A DNA stretch of 64,000 nucleotides from RSA9 sp036381195 (GTDB taxonomy: Bacteria; Gemmatimonadota; Gemmatimonadetes; Longimicrobiales; RSA9), in NCBI GenBank assembly GCA_036381195.1, contig DASVDH010000105.1:1-64000 (forward strand), read 5' to 3'. Shown here piece by piece: positions 38,767 to 50,338 of the stretch. Made by a program: the position numbers and the translations under genes. The notes beneath the pieces are model-generated. The model searched no databases. It was given only the letters and a program-made list of their open reading frames with translations, and was not told the DNA's origin. The first letter of the stretch is position 1. The number at the start of each line of letters is the position of its first letter.

Positions 38767-41054
38767 TCACTCCCCGCTCGCCACGGCTTGCTCCATGATG
38801 CGCGGGATCGCGTTGTGATACGCATCCGCGAGCTCCGCGGCGGGCGCCTCGATCCGGATGTCCCGGCCACGGACGACGAACGGGCCGTCCACAGCCCCCA
38901 CCGTGCCGATGCGTGCGGCGGGCACGCCGTGCCGCCCGGCGACCTCGAGCACCCGCGCCACGTCGGCGGGCGCGCACGACACCACGATGCGCCCCTGCGC
39001 CTCGCCGAACAGCAGGGCGGCGGGCGGCAGGTCGTCCTCCAGGGCGACGTCCACACCAAGGGGGCGCTCCGGGTCGGCCAGCGCGGACTCCGCGAGGCAC
39101 ACGACGAGGCCGCCCTCCGCGCAGTCGTGGGCGCTGCGCAGCAGGCCCGCCCCCGCCAGCTCGAGCACCGCCTCCTGCAAGGCCTTCTCGGCGGCGAGGT
39201 CCACGGCCGGCGCGTCGCCGGCCACGAGCCCGTGAATGAGCTTCAGGTACTCGGAGCCGCCCAGCTCGGCCGTGTTGCGGCCGAGCAGGACGATCGCGTC
39301 ACCCGGCTCCCGGAACGCGGCGCGGACGTGACGCTCGACGTCGTCCAGCACGCCCACCATCCCGATCACGGGCGTGGGGTAGATCGCGCCCGACGGGCTC
39401 TCGTTGTACAGCGACACGTTCCCGCTGACGACCGGCGTCCCGAACGCGCGGCAGGCCTCGGCGATGCCGGCGACTGCCTCCCGCATCTGGTGATAGACCT
39501 CCGGCTTCAGCGGATTGCCGAAGTTCAGGTTGTCCGTCACCGCACGCGGCCGCGCGCCCACGCACACCAGGTTGCGTGCGGCTTCGGCGACGGCGATCAT
39601 CGCGCCGCGCCGCGGGTTCAGGAACACGTACCGGCCGTTGCAGTCCACCGTCGCGGCGATGCCCTTGCACGTGCCGCGCACGCGCAGCACGCCCGCGTCG
39701 CCCCCGGGCGCGACCACCGTGCTGCTGCGCACGGTCGTGTCGTACTGCTCGTGGACCCAGCGCTTCGACGCGATGTTCGGGGAGCCGAGGAGCCGCAGCA
39801 GGACGCGCGTGGCATCCTCCAGCGCGCGGCTCGGCTCCAGCTCGAGCGGGTCGAACGCGCGGCGCCGCTGCACATCTTCGGATTCGACACCCTGGCGCAC
39901 GTAGACCGGGCAGCCCTTCACCAGCGGCTCGCCCGGGATCTCGCACACCACGGTCCCGTTCTCGCGCACGCGGTACATCCCGTCATCCGTGACGCGGCCG
40001 ATCACGGCGGCCTCGAGCTCCCACTTCTCGAGGATCCGGCGCACCTCGTCTTCGTGGCCAGCCTTCGCGACCACGAGCATGCGCTCCTGCGATTCGGAGA
40101 GCAGGATCTCGTACGGCGTCATGCCGGGCTCGCGCGTGGGCACGCGGGCGACGTCGATGTCGACGCCCGTGCCAGCGCGTGCCGCCATCTCGCTGGAGGA
40201 CGAGGCGAGGCCGGCCGCGCCCATGTCCTGGATGCCGACGATGTGGCCGCTCCGGATCAGCTCGAGCGACGCCTCGAGCAGCAGTTTCTCGGTGAACGGG
40301 TCGCCCACCTGCACCTGCGGGCGTCGGGCCTCGCTCCCCTCCGCCAGCTCTTCGCTCGCGAACGTGGCGCCGTGGATGCCGTCTCGCCCGGTGCGCGCGC
40401 CCACGGCCAGGATCGGGTTGCCCGGCCCGGAGGCCTCGGCGCGGATCAGGTCCTCGGTGCGCATGAGCCCGATCGCCATCGCGTTGACGAGCGGGTTGCC
40501 CTCGTACGCATCCTCGAAGTAGACCTCGCCACCGAGGTTCGGGATGCCGACGCAGTTGCCGTAGTCGCCGATGCCCTTGACCACGCCCGCGAACAGGTAG
40601 CGGGCGCGGGGGTTGCGCAGCGAGCCGAAGCGCAGCGAGTCGAGGACGGCAATGGGGCGGGCGCCCATGGTGAACACGTCCCGCAGGATGCCGCCCACAC
40701 CCGTCGCCGCGCCCTGGTACGGCTCGACCGCGGACGGATGGTTGTGCGACTCGATCTTGAACGCGAGGGCGAAGCCGTCGCCCAGGTCGATGACGCCGGC
40801 GTTCTCGCCCGGACCCTGGAGCACCCACGGCGCTTCCGTGGGGAGCGTGCGGAGCAGCGCCTTCGAGTTCTTGTAGCCGCAGTGTTCCGACCACAGCGCG
40901 CTGAAGACGCCGAGCTCGGTGTACGTCGGCTCGCGGCCCAGGATCTGGAGGATGCGCGCGTACTCCTCCGGCGTCAGCCCGTGCTCCTCGACCAGCGCCG
41001 GGGTGATGGGCGGGTCGCCCGGCCGGGGCGCCGGCGCGGTGAGCGTCGCGCCGC

Positions 41055-41058
<4 letters not shown>
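38767..41058 (-). CDS. purL: phosphoribosylformylglycinamidine synthase subunit PurL
   Basis: ATP-dependent synthetase subunit of FGAM synthase, working with PurQ (glutaminase) and PurS. 763 residues, the small PurL type. Visible motifs are LGVFSALWSEHCGYKNSK, FKIESHNHPSAVEPYQGAAT, GVGGILRDVFTMGARPIA and IQDMGAAGLASSSSEMA. The ATG at 41058 overlaps the purQ stop as ATGA. Confidence 0.96.
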
Positions 41059-41808
<750 letters not shown>

Positions 41809-41831
<23 letters not shown>

Positions 41832-42066
41832 TCTCGTAGTCCTCCGTGACCGGGTTGGCCAGCAACTGCCGGCACATGTCCTCGGCGCGGGCACGCACCT
41901 CCTCCGGCGTCGCACCGGCGAGCTCGAGCCGCACCAGCCGCCCGACGCGCACGTCCTCCACGCCCGTGAACTCGAGCGAGCGGAGCGCGTTCTGCACTGC
42001 CTTGCCCTCCGGATCCAGCAGACCCTCGCGGGGCGTGATCCGGATCTCCACCAGGTATCGGTTCAC
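41809..42066 (-). CDS. purS: phosphoribosylformylglycinamidine synthase subunit PurS
   Basis: Small structural subunit that bridges PurL and PurQ, 85 residues. NRYLVEIRITPREGLLDPEGKAV and VRVGRLVRLEL are typical of PurS. GTG 42066 overlaps the pss stop (GTGA). The stop lies inside the purQ start region. The three-subunit purSQL arrangement is complete. Confidence 0.93.
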
Positions 42067-42959
42067 TCGGATCCCTCCGTGGCCCTCCGGCCTCCCTCCC
42101 GACCCGCATCCACCCGCCGGCGGCGGTGCGGCCGCCAGAGGCGGCGGGGCGGGGCCAGCTCTTGGTAGTCCAGCTCGCGCAACTCGGCGTCCGCTTCGTC
42201 GCCCTCTTCCGTGTCCAGCAGCAGGTCGCGGTCGGGCAAGCGCTCGAAGAAGCCCAACGCGAGCGCTTTCAGCACGCCGTAGGAGACGTACGCGATGCAC
42301 GCCGGGAAAAAGAAGAGTGCGGGTGCCGTGAGCGCGGCGGTCGCGACGAGCACCAGGAGCGCGAGCGTCGCGATCCCCCTCGGCGTGCGGAACCCGAACT
42401 TGGGCAGGACGGGGTACAGCACGTGGCTCATCATCAGTACGCTGAGGATGATCATGAGCGCGGTCATGAAAACCGGCCACGGCCAGCTCGCGAGGCTCTC
42501 CCGGAAGAACTCTGTCTGGCTGAACGGATAGAAGGTCGCGAGCGTGGTTCCCGCCGCGGGCGAGGGCAGCCCGTGAAACGCGACCTTGGCCTCGCCGGCC
42601 TGCTCGATGTTGAAGCGCGCCAGACGGATCACCGCGCCGGTGACGAAGAAGAACGCCGCGATCCAGCTCCACGCCCCGTCGGACAGGAACAGGTAATACA
42701 TGATGAGAGACGGGGCGACGCCGAAGCTGATCGCGTCCACCAGCGAGTCCAGCTCGGCGCCGAAGCGGCTGCCCGTGCGGGTGACACGCGCCACGCGGCC
42801 ATCCAGGAGGTCGGCGATGGACGCCACCACCACCAGCCACGCCGCACTCACGAAGTCGCCTCGCGCCGCGGAGATGATCGCCCAGATGCCGAAGAACAGG
42901 TTCCCGAGCGTCAGCGCGCTGGGAACGATGATGACGCCGCGCTGGAGGCGGCCGTTCAT
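42063..42959 (-). CDS. pssA: CDP-diacylglycerol--serine O-phosphatidyltransferase
   Basis: Makes phosphatidylserine from CDP-diacylglycerol and serine in the inner membrane. The 298-residue protein has 6-8 membrane helices. The CDP-alcohol phosphotransferase signature DLLDGRVARVTRTGSRFGAE continues to two further Asp (LDSLVD), matching DGxxARx8Gx3Dx3D. A hydrophilic, charged C-terminal tail of about 60 residues, rich in Glu then Arg, is longer than usual. It overlaps psd before it and purS after it by four bases each. Confidence 0.93.
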   Translation of the reverse strand: MNGRLQRGVIIVPSALTLGNLFFGIWAIISAARGDFVSAAWLVVVASIADLLDGRVARVTRTGSRFGAELDSLVDAISFGVAPSLIMYYLFLSDGAWSWIAAFFFVTGAVIRLARFNIEQAGEAKVAFHGLPSPAAGTTLATFYPFSQTEFFRESLASWPWPVFMTALMIILSVLMMSHVLYPVLPKFGFRTPRGIATLALLVLVATAALTAPALFFFPACIAYVSYGVLKALALGFFERLPDRDLLLDTEEGDEADAELRELDYQELAPPRRLWRPHRRRRVDAGREGGRRATEGSE

Positions 42960-43615
42960 GGCGCACCTCGCGGAAGCTCGGCCAGCACGGTCTGGCCTGC
43001 GGACGCACGGTCGCCCGGCTTCACGCGCAGCTCGGCGCCGGGCGGCAGGAAGGTGTCCACGCGCGAGCCGAACCGGATCAGCCCGATACGCTCCCCTTGC
43101 TCGACGCGCGTCCCCTCCTCGACGTAGGTCACGATCCTCTGGGCGACGAGCCCCGCGATCTGCCGGACCAGCAGCTTGTGCTCGCCCGTGTTGATGCCGA
43201 TCGAGCTCTGCTCGTTCTCGAGGCTCGCGCGCTCCTGCCACGCAGCCAGGAACCTCCCCGGCTTGTAATCGCGGTACTCGACCACTCCGGCCGCCGGAGC
43301 ACGCTGCACGTGCACGTCGAAGAGGCTGAGGAAGATCGAGACGCGTGTTGCCGGGCCGCCCATGTACGTGGGCTCGTGCACCTCGGCGATCTGCACGACC
43401 CGGCCATCCGCCGGTGCGAGGATGAGGTGCGCACCGCGCTCGCCCACCCGTTCCGGGTCGCGGAAGAAGAACGCGAACGCAAGCGCCAGGACCACCGCGA
43501 GGTAGGAGGCCAGCCAGACGATCCAACTGCCGCTCACGGCCGCGATGACGAAGCCGACCAGGGCGAGCGTCGAGGCCGCGGCGACGAAAACGTATCCTTC
43601 CCGGGCGATGGCCAT
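42956..43615 (-). CDS. psd: phosphatidylserine decarboxylase (short, Psd-A-like)
   Basis: Decarboxylates phosphatidylserine to phosphatidylethanolamine. 219 residues, the short archaeal-like form. Two N-terminal hydrophobic segments, then FFFRDPERVGERG, APADGRVVQIAEV and IFLSLFDVHVQRAPAAG. Near the C-terminus lies LIRFGSRVDTFLP; the Gly-Ser here is where self-cleavage makes the pyruvoyl group. ATG 43615 begins just before the first helix; an upstream in-frame ATG adds an unconserved basic region overlapping purC. The pss-psd pair gives a full route to PE. Confidence 0.92.
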   Translation of the reverse strand: MAIAREGYVFVAAASTLALVGFVIAAVSGSWIVWLASYLAVVLALAFAFFFRDPERVGERGAHLILAPADGRVVQIAEVHEPTYMGGPATRVSIFLSLFDVHVQRAPAAGVVEYRDYKPGRFLAAWQERASLENEQSSIGINTGEHKLLVRQIAGLVAQRIVTYVEEGTRVEQGERIGLIRFGSRVDTFLPPGAELRVKPGDRASAGQTVLAELPRGAP

Positions 43616-43623
43616 ACCTGTGG

Positions 43624-44583
43624 CTACCCCGCGGGGGCCGGCGCGGCCCCAGGGTCGTGAGTGGGAAACTCCTCCAGCGGGAAACCGGTCAGCCGGCGGA
43701 ACACGTCGCGGTAGCGTGCAGACGTCGCCTCGACGACCTCCGGCGGCAGGTCCGGCGCCGGCGGCTCCCTGTTCCACCGGCCCGCAGCGACGAGGCCGTC
43801 CAGGTAGTCGCGCACCGGCTGCTTGTCCAGCGAGGGCTGGGGCCGCCCCTCGCGGTAGTCCGCCTGTGGCCAGAAGCGCGACGAGTCCGGCGTGAGCACC
43901 TCGTCGATCAGGAGCAGCGTGCCGTCCGGCAGCCGGCCGAACTCGAACTTCGTGTCCGCGATGATGATGCCCCGCTGCGCGGCCAGCTCGCGGCCGCGCG
44001 CGTAGATCGCCAGGCTGCGCTCACGCAACGTGGCGGCGAGCTCCTCGCCCACGCGCTCGACCACCTGCCCGTAGGTGATGTTCTCGTCGTGGCCCTGCTC
44101 CGCCTTGGTCGCGGGGGAGAAGATGGGCGGATCCAGCCGCTGGCTCTCGACGAGGCCGGCCGGGAGCCGCTCGCCTGCCAGCGTGCCGCGCTTCCGGTAT
44201 TCGCTCCACGCGGAGCCCGAGAGGTAGCCCCGCACCACGCACTCGATCGGCACGGGCCGGGTGCGCCGCACCAGCATCGCCCTGCGCGCCCAGGCATCGC
44301 GGTGCGCGTCCAGGGCCGGCACTTCGCCCGCGATCGTGTCTGGATCCGCGGAGATCAGGTGATGGGGCGTGATGTCGCCGAGCCGTGCCAGCCACCAGGC
44401 CGTGAGCTGCGTCAGCACCTCGCCCTTGTACGGGATCGGCTGCGGCAGCACGACATCGAACGCACTGATGCGGTCCGTGGCGACCATGAGCAGGCGGTCC
44501 CCGCCGACGTCGTACACGTCGCGCACCTTGCCGCGCGCCACGAGAGGGAAGGGCAGGGACGTCTGCTGAATCCGCGTCGTCAT
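43624..44583 (-). CDS. purC: phosphoribosylaminoimidazole-succinocarboxamide synthase
   Basis: SAICAR synthetase of purine synthesis, 319 residues, the longer type. Motifs include VARGKVRDVYDVGGDRLLMVATDRISAFD split across GKVRDVYD and DRISAFDVV, ECVVRGYLSGSAW, and DTKFEFGR. The gene lies 4 nt after purB and 8 nt before psd. Confidence 0.95.
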   Translation of the reverse strand: MTTRIQQTSLPFPLVARGKVRDVYDVGGDRLLMVATDRISAFDVVLPQPIPYKGEVLTQLTAWWLARLGDITPHHLISADPDTIAGEVPALDAHRDAWARRAMLVRRTRPVPIECVVRGYLSGSAWSEYRKRGTLAGERLPAGLVESQRLDPPIFSPATKAEQGHDENITYGQVVERVGEELAATLRERSLAIYARGRELAAQRGIIIADTKFEFGRLPDGTLLLIDEVLTPDSSRFWPQADYREGRPQPSLDKQPVRDYLDGLVAAGRWNREPPAPDLPPEVVEATSARYRDVFRRLTGFPLEEFPTHDPGAAPAPAG

Positions 44584-44587
44584 CGTC

Positions 44588-46087
44588 TCAGACGTTCAGC
44601 TCCGGGGTCGGCTCGCTCACGCCGTAGCGCGCGAGCAACGGGTCCACGTACTCGGCCAGGAACGCGTCCACTTGCTCGGGGGCGCGTCCCACGTGCCGGG
44701 CGGGGTCCAGCGTCTCGGCGATCTCCTCGCGCGAGAGGCGGAACTCGGCGTCGCCCATGAGGCGTTCCGCCAGGTCGTTCGCGCCGCCTTCCTTGACGCG
44801 CTCCGCGGCGGCCTTCGCGTGGCGGCGGATGCGCTCGTGCAGGGCCTGCCGGTCCCCGCCGCGGCGCACCGCCTGCATCAGGATCGCCTCGGTGGCGAGG
44901 AACGGCAGCTCCTCTTCGAGGTGCCGGCGGATCACCGCCGGCCGGACCACCAGCCCCGCGGCCACGTTGTGCATCAGCAGCAGGCACGCGTCCGTGGCGA
45001 GGTAGGCCTCGGGGGTGGCGATGCGGCGGTTGGCGGAGTCGTCCAGCGAGCGCTCCAGCCACTGGGTGGCCGCCGTGAACGCGGGGTCCATCGAGAGCGT
45101 GATCACGTGTCGCGCGAGCGCACAGATCCGCTCCGCACGCATCGGGTTGCGCTTGTACGCCATCGCGGAGGAGCCGATCTGCTCGGGCTCGAACGGCTCC
45201 TCGACCTCGCGCAGGTGCTGGAGCAGTCGCAGGTCGTGCCCGAACTTGGAGGCGCTCGTCGCGATCCCCGCGAGCGTGGACAGGAACGCGTAGTCGCTCT
45301 TGCGCGTGTACGTCTGTCCCGTCACCGGGTACAGCCGCTCGAACCCCAGCTTCTGCGCGACGAGGCGGTTCAACGCATCCACCTTCGCCGCGTCGCCGTC
45401 GAACAGCACGAGGAAGGAGGCCTCCGTGCCCGTCGTCCCCCGCGCGCCGCGGAAGCGCAGCGTGCTCAGCCGGTGCTCGACTTCCTCGACATCGAACACC
45501 AGGTCCTGGATCCAGAGGGTCGCGCGCTTGCCCACGGTCGTGGGCTGCGCGGGCTGGAAGTGCGTGTAGCCGAGCGTGGGAAGGTCGCGCCAGCGGCGCG
45601 CGAAGCCGGCGAGCGCCGCGATGCACGCGACCAGGCGGCGCAGCACGAGTCGGAGCGCCTCGCGGTGCTGGATGAGCTCCGTGTTGTCCGTGATGTAGGC
45701 GCTGGTCGCGCCCAGGTGAATGATGCCGCGCGCCGCAGGCGCAACCTCGCCGTAGAGGTGGACGTGCGCCATCACATCGTGGCGCAGCCGCTTCTCCAGC
45801 TCGGCCGCGCGCTCGAGGTCGATGTCCTCGAGTCGCGCGCGGAGCTGCTCGATCGCTTCCGCGGGGATGTCCAGCCCGAGCTCGCGTTCCGCCTCGGCCA
45901 GCGCGAGCCACAGCCGCCGCCAGGTGCGGAACTTGAACGCCGGCGAGAACAGCCGCGCCATCTCGCGAGACGCATAGCGGCTGCCCAGCGGACTCTCGTA
46001 TGTCTCGGGAAGCGGCCGGGCCGCCGCAGCGCCCCCCTCTCCGGCCCTTCTCTGCGGCTGGTCCTGTGGTGTGGCGTCCGCGCTCAC
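44588..46087 (-). CDS. purB: adenylosuccinate lyase
   Basis: Acts twice in purine synthesis: SAICAR to AICAR, and adenylosuccinate to AMP. 499 residues. The fumarase-superfamily signature is GSSAMAYKRNPMRAE; others are LGATSAYITDNTE and GYTHFQPAQPTTVGKR. GTG 46087 is used: 4 nt after htrA. The first 25 residues are Ala/Gly/Arg-rich and may not be conserved, so a later start is possible. Longer than the usual 430-475 mainly because of that N-terminus. Confidence 0.94.
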   Translation of the reverse strand: MSADATPQDQPQRRAGEGGAAAARPLPETYESPLGSRYASREMARLFSPAFKFRTWRRLWLALAEAERELGLDIPAEAIEQLRARLEDIDLERAAELEKRLRHDVMAHVHLYGEVAPAARGIIHLGATSAYITDNTELIQHREALRLVLRRLVACIAALAGFARRWRDLPTLGYTHFQPAQPTTVGKRATLWIQDLVFDVEEVEHRLSTLRFRGARGTTGTEASFLVLFDGDAAKVDALNRLVAQKLGFERLYPVTGQTYTRKSDYAFLSTLAGIATSASKFGHDLRLLQHLREVEEPFEPEQIGSSAMAYKRNPMRAERICALARHVITLSMDPAFTAATQWLERSLDDSANRRIATPEAYLATDACLLLMHNVAAGLVVRPAVIRRHLEEELPFLATEAILMQAVRRGGDRQALHERIRRHAKAAAERVKEGGANDLAERLMGDAEFRLSREEIAETLDPARHVGRAPEQVDAFLAEYVDPLLARYGVSEPTPELNV

Positions 46088-46091
46088 GCTG

Positions 46092-47605
46092 TCAACTCGT
46101 GATCATGAAGGATTGTTGCAGGTACTGTCCGTTGCGCTCGATGAGCAAGCTGAGGTAGCCACGGCGCACCGCACGGCGCAGCAGCTCCGCCGCCTCCTCG
46201 GCGTCGTCTACGGCGTAACGATTGATCGAGATGATCACATCGCCCTCGCGGAGCCCCAGGTTCCGGGCCATGGCAGAGGACGAGGCGACCAGCGCTCCGC
46301 GCTCACTGACCAGGCCTCGCTGCGCACGGATTGCCGGCGTGACCGTCACCAGCTCGAAGTCCGCGAACGCACGGACCCGCTCGGCGGCCAGCGAGGGCAG
46401 GTCCTGTGGCCTCAGGCGCACCGTGCGCCGGCGTGCGCCGTCGGACACGACGAGATCGAACGGCTGGCCCACGCGCATATCCAGCAGGGCGGCCTGCCAG
46501 TCCAGCGGCGTGCGCAGCGCCTTCCCGCCGGCGGACTCCACCACCATGCCCGGCCGGAGGCCGGCCTCCGCTGCGGGTGATCCCGGCGCGACCGAGGCCA
46601 CGCGCACCTCCCGGCTGCGGCCGAACCGGTTCGCCTCGGCCGGCTCGACCTCGAGCCCGATCCAGGCGCGCCGCACGTGCCCGTACGCCAGAATGTCGTC
46701 CGCGATGCGCCGAGCGCGGTTGATGGGGATCGCGAAGCCCAGCCCCTCGCTGCCGCCGCTCGTCGAGAGGATGGACGAGTTCACGCCGACCACCTCGCCG
46801 AGCGCGTTGACCAGCGGCCCGCCCGAGTTGCCCGGGTTGATGGAAGCGTCCGTCTGGATCATGTCCAGGTAATAACCCCGCTGGTCGCGGCCATCGGGAA
46901 TGATGTTGCGCCCCAGCGCGCTCACCACGCCCGCCGTCACCGTCGGCTCCGAGTTCGACAGCATGAAGCCGAACGGGTTGCCGATCGCGATCACCCACTC
47001 CCCGATCATCAGGTCGTCCGAGTCGCCCAGGGGCGCGACGGGGAGCGGCCCATCCGGCCGGATCCGCAGGAGCGCGAGGTCGGTCGCCTCATCCACGCCC
47101 AGGACCTCCGCCTCGAAGTCGCGCCCGTCGGCCAGTGTGACGACGACCTCCTCCGCACCGCGGACGACGTGCTCGTTCGTGAGGATCAGCCCGTCCTCGC
47201 GGATGACGAAGCCGGACCCGAGACTGGCGACCCGGCGCTCGACCGGCCCGAAGAACAACGCATCGAACCAGTCGCGCGGCCAGACCGTCTGCCCGCGGAT
47301 CACGTTGACGCTGACCACGGCCGGCGCGACCCGCTGCGACGCCGTCACGATCGCCGTCCGTCGCGACGCGTGGAGGTCCTGCGCCTCCGCCGACTCCTGC
47401 GCGGGCGCCGCCGGCGTGAACTTCTGTGCGGCCGATGCCAGCGCTGCCGGCGCCTCGGGCGCTGCGGCGCTGCCGATCCCCGCCTCCGCGGCCGCGGGTT
47501 CCGCGGCGCGCGCAGTGGGGTCGCACGCCCAGCCGATCGCCGGGACGAGCAGCGCGGCGAGGAGGCGCAGGCCGATCCTCCGACTCGGGCGCGCGGCCCC
47601 GTGCA

Positions 47606-47606
<1 letters not shown>
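46092..47606 (-). CDS. HtrA/DegP-family periplasmic serine protease
   Basis: A trypsin-like protease/chaperone of envelope quality control, 504 residues. The signal region RRIGLRLLAALLVPAIGWAC may be a lipobox (Cys present, but Gly at -3 is atypical). An Ala-rich linker follows. The triad is in LTNEHVV (His), DEATDLALLR (Asp) and INPGNSGGPLVN (Ser). Two PDZ domains follow (VASVAPGSPAAEAGLRPGM and the C-terminal LGLREGDVIISINR). ATG 47606 shares one base with the tal stop (TGATG). Co-transcription with purine genes is unusual for HtrA, which is normally stress-induced. Confidence 0.92.
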
Positions 47607-48257
<651 letters not shown>

Positions 48258-48277
<20 letters not shown>

Positions 48278-49064
48278 CCGTGTCCTCCTCGAGCCGCAGC
48301 GCTTCGGCGCTGTAGTAGACGCGTGTCAGGAACAGCCCCTCCGCGGGCGCGGGCGGGGAGGTCTCGAGCGATGGCTCGCCGTGGAGCAGCGCCTCCAGCT
48401 CCTCCTGCGGCCTCGCGCCGCGCGCGACATCCACCATCGTGCCCACGAGGTATCTTACCATGTGGTGTAGAAATCGGTTCGCCGTGATGTGGAAGGCGAC
48501 GCCGTGATCCCCCCAGGGCACCCAGCGCGCGCGGATCACGGTGCAGCGATCGCCGCGCTCCGGCTGCCCCGCCTTGGCGAAGGCGCGGAAAGAATGCTCG
48601 CCGGGCAGCAGCGCCGCCGCCGCCTCGAGCCGCTCGAAGTCGAGCGGCCGGCGGAGCGGCCAGCACCAGCGGCGCCGGAAGGGCGAACGCGCGCTCTCCG
48701 ACGTGCCCACGCGGTAGGTGTAACTGCGTGCGATCGCGTCGTAGCGCGCGTGGAAGCTCTCGGGCACCGGCTCCGCCGCCGCAACCCACACGTCCTCCGG
48801 GAGGATGGCGTTGAGCGCCCGCCGCAGCGCCTCCGCGGTCCACTTGGCGGGCACCAGCGCGGAGGCGACCTGGCCGGTCGCATGCACTCCCCGGTCCGTG
48901 CGGCCGGCCCCCACCACTCTCGTATGCCGGCCGGTCAGCCGCGCGAGCGCAGACTCCAGAACGGCCTGCACCGTCCGCGCGCCGGGCTGCACCTGCCAGC
49001 CGTAGAACCCGGCGCCATCGTAGTGGAGGGTGAGCTTGATCCGGTGGTCCGGGGGGAGTGTCAC
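48258..49064 (-). CDS. truA: tRNA pseudouridine synthase A
   Basis: Makes pseudouridine at positions 38-40 of tRNA anticodon arms. 268 residues. The catalytic Asp is in GAGRTDRGVHATGQV. Others: KLTLHYDGAGFYGWQVQP at the start and NRFLHHMVRYLVGTMVDVARG. GTG 49064 is chosen since it begins just before the conserved start; the upstream frame is a shadow. It appears to be the first gene of the long minus-strand run ending with purF/ppdK. Confidence 0.93.
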
Positions 49065-49223
49065 GGGCGCGAAAGGTATCGGCGCGGACCGGCCCGGGCA
49101 AGGCGGGGCGCGGACCCCGCATCCGCGCCGGCGGGTACAGTGCGCACCGGGCCGCCCGCCGCGGAGGGCGCGATCCGAATGACCCTGGAAAAGGTGAGGC
49201 CGGGAGACCGGAGGAGCAGCCGG

Positions 49224-50279
49224 ATGGCGACACGCGAGGAGCCGATGGCGAGCCGGCGCGCCGCCATGCGCCCCGATCACCACCTTGCCGCAGGCGGCTT
49301 CCGCAACCCGTGGCTGCCGGCCACCCGCGTGCCCGGCGGCCGCGCGTTCTGGCGCTGGCGGCTCGAGCGCCTGCGGACCGGCATCGCGCCGGACCCCGGG
49401 CCCGGCGAGCTGCCCGTGCGGCCGAGCGCCGTGGCCCACGCCCGCGCCGGCCGGCGTGAGCTGCGTGTCACATGGGTGGGGCACGCCACGTTCTTGCTTC
49501 AGGTCGGCGGCATCAACCTGCTGACCGACCCGGTGTGGGGCCGGCGCGCCTCGCCCGTCTCCTGGGCGGGGCCCGCCCGGCTCGTGCCGCCCGGCCTGGA
49601 CTTCGACGCGCTTCCGCCGATCGACGCCGTGCTCCTCTCCCACGACCACTACGACCACCTCGACGATCCGACGGTGCGGCGCCTCGTCCGCCGCTTCCCG
49701 GGATTGGCCTGGGTCACGCCGCTCGGGTTCCGTGGCTGGCTCGAACGGCGGGGTGCCGCGCGCATCACCGAGCTCGATTGGTGGCAGGAGGCCACCATCG
49801 CCACACCCGGCGGCGAGCTACGCGTCACCGCCGCGCCGGCCCAGCACTGGTGCCGCCGGAGCCCGATCGCGGATGCGCGCCGGCTCTGGGCCTCGTTCGC
49901 CGTCTCGGCGCCCGGCGGGCCGAAGCTGTTCTTCTGCGGGGACAGCGGCTACTTTCCTGGCTTCCGTGAGATCGGCGCGCGGCTCGGCCCGTTCGATGCC
50001 GCGCTGCTGCCCATCGGCGCGTACGCGCCCCGGTGGTTCATGCAGGCGATGCACATGGATCCGGAGGAGGCGGTGCGCGCCTACCTTGACCTGGGCGGCG
50101 TCGGCGCCTTCGTCGCCATGCACTGGGGCACGTTCCGGCTCAGCGACGAGCCGCCGCTCGAGCCGCCCGCCCGGACCCGCGCCGCGTGGGACGCTGCGGG
50201 GCTCGATGGGCGTGACCTCTGGATCCTCGCGCACGGCGAGACGCGCGCGAGGGAGGTGTCCGCGCCGCCTGTCGCCTGA
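49224..50279 (+). CDS. metallo-beta-lactamase-fold hydrolase (NAPE-PLD/UlaG-like)
   Basis: A 351-residue cytoplasmic MBL-fold hydrolase. RVTWVGHATFLLQVGGINLL, LLSHDHYDHLDD (HxHxDH), FFCGDSGYFPGF and FVAMHWGTFRLSDEPP match the NAPE-phospholipase-D-like branch. Bacterial members may act on lipids or other phosphodiesters; the substrate is unknown. Candidate starts are 49179, 49224 and 49245; 49224 has the best ribosome site (GGAGG, 9 nt). The promoter must lie in the 159-nt gap shared with truA. Confidence 0.8.
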   Translation: MATREEPMASRRAAMRPDHHLAAGGFRNPWLPATRVPGGRAFWRWRLERLRTGIAPDPGPGELPVRPSAVAHARAGRRELRVTWVGHATFLLQVGGINLLTDPVWGRRASPVSWAGPARLVPPGLDFDALPPIDAVLLSHDHYDHLDDPTVRRLVRRFPGLAWVTPLGFRGWLERRGAARITELDWWQEATIATPGGELRVTAAPAQHWCRRSPIADARRLWASFAVSAPGGPKLFFCGDSGYFPGFREIGARLGPFDAALLPIGAYAPRWFMQAMHMDPEEAVRAYLDLGGVGAFVAMHWGTFRLSDEPPLEPPARTRAAWDAAGLDGRDLWILAHGETRAREVSAPPVA

Positions 50280-50338
50280 AACCGGTGCGGCGCCCGCCAC
50301 GTACGGGGGCGCGTTGACAAGGGCCGAGGAGGTGTCAC

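Noticed and set aside
50314..50319. Perfect TTGACA before the Omp85-like gene
   Set aside because: It lies only 20 nt before the ATG and overlaps the approach to the ribosome site, leaving no room for a -10 and a start site.
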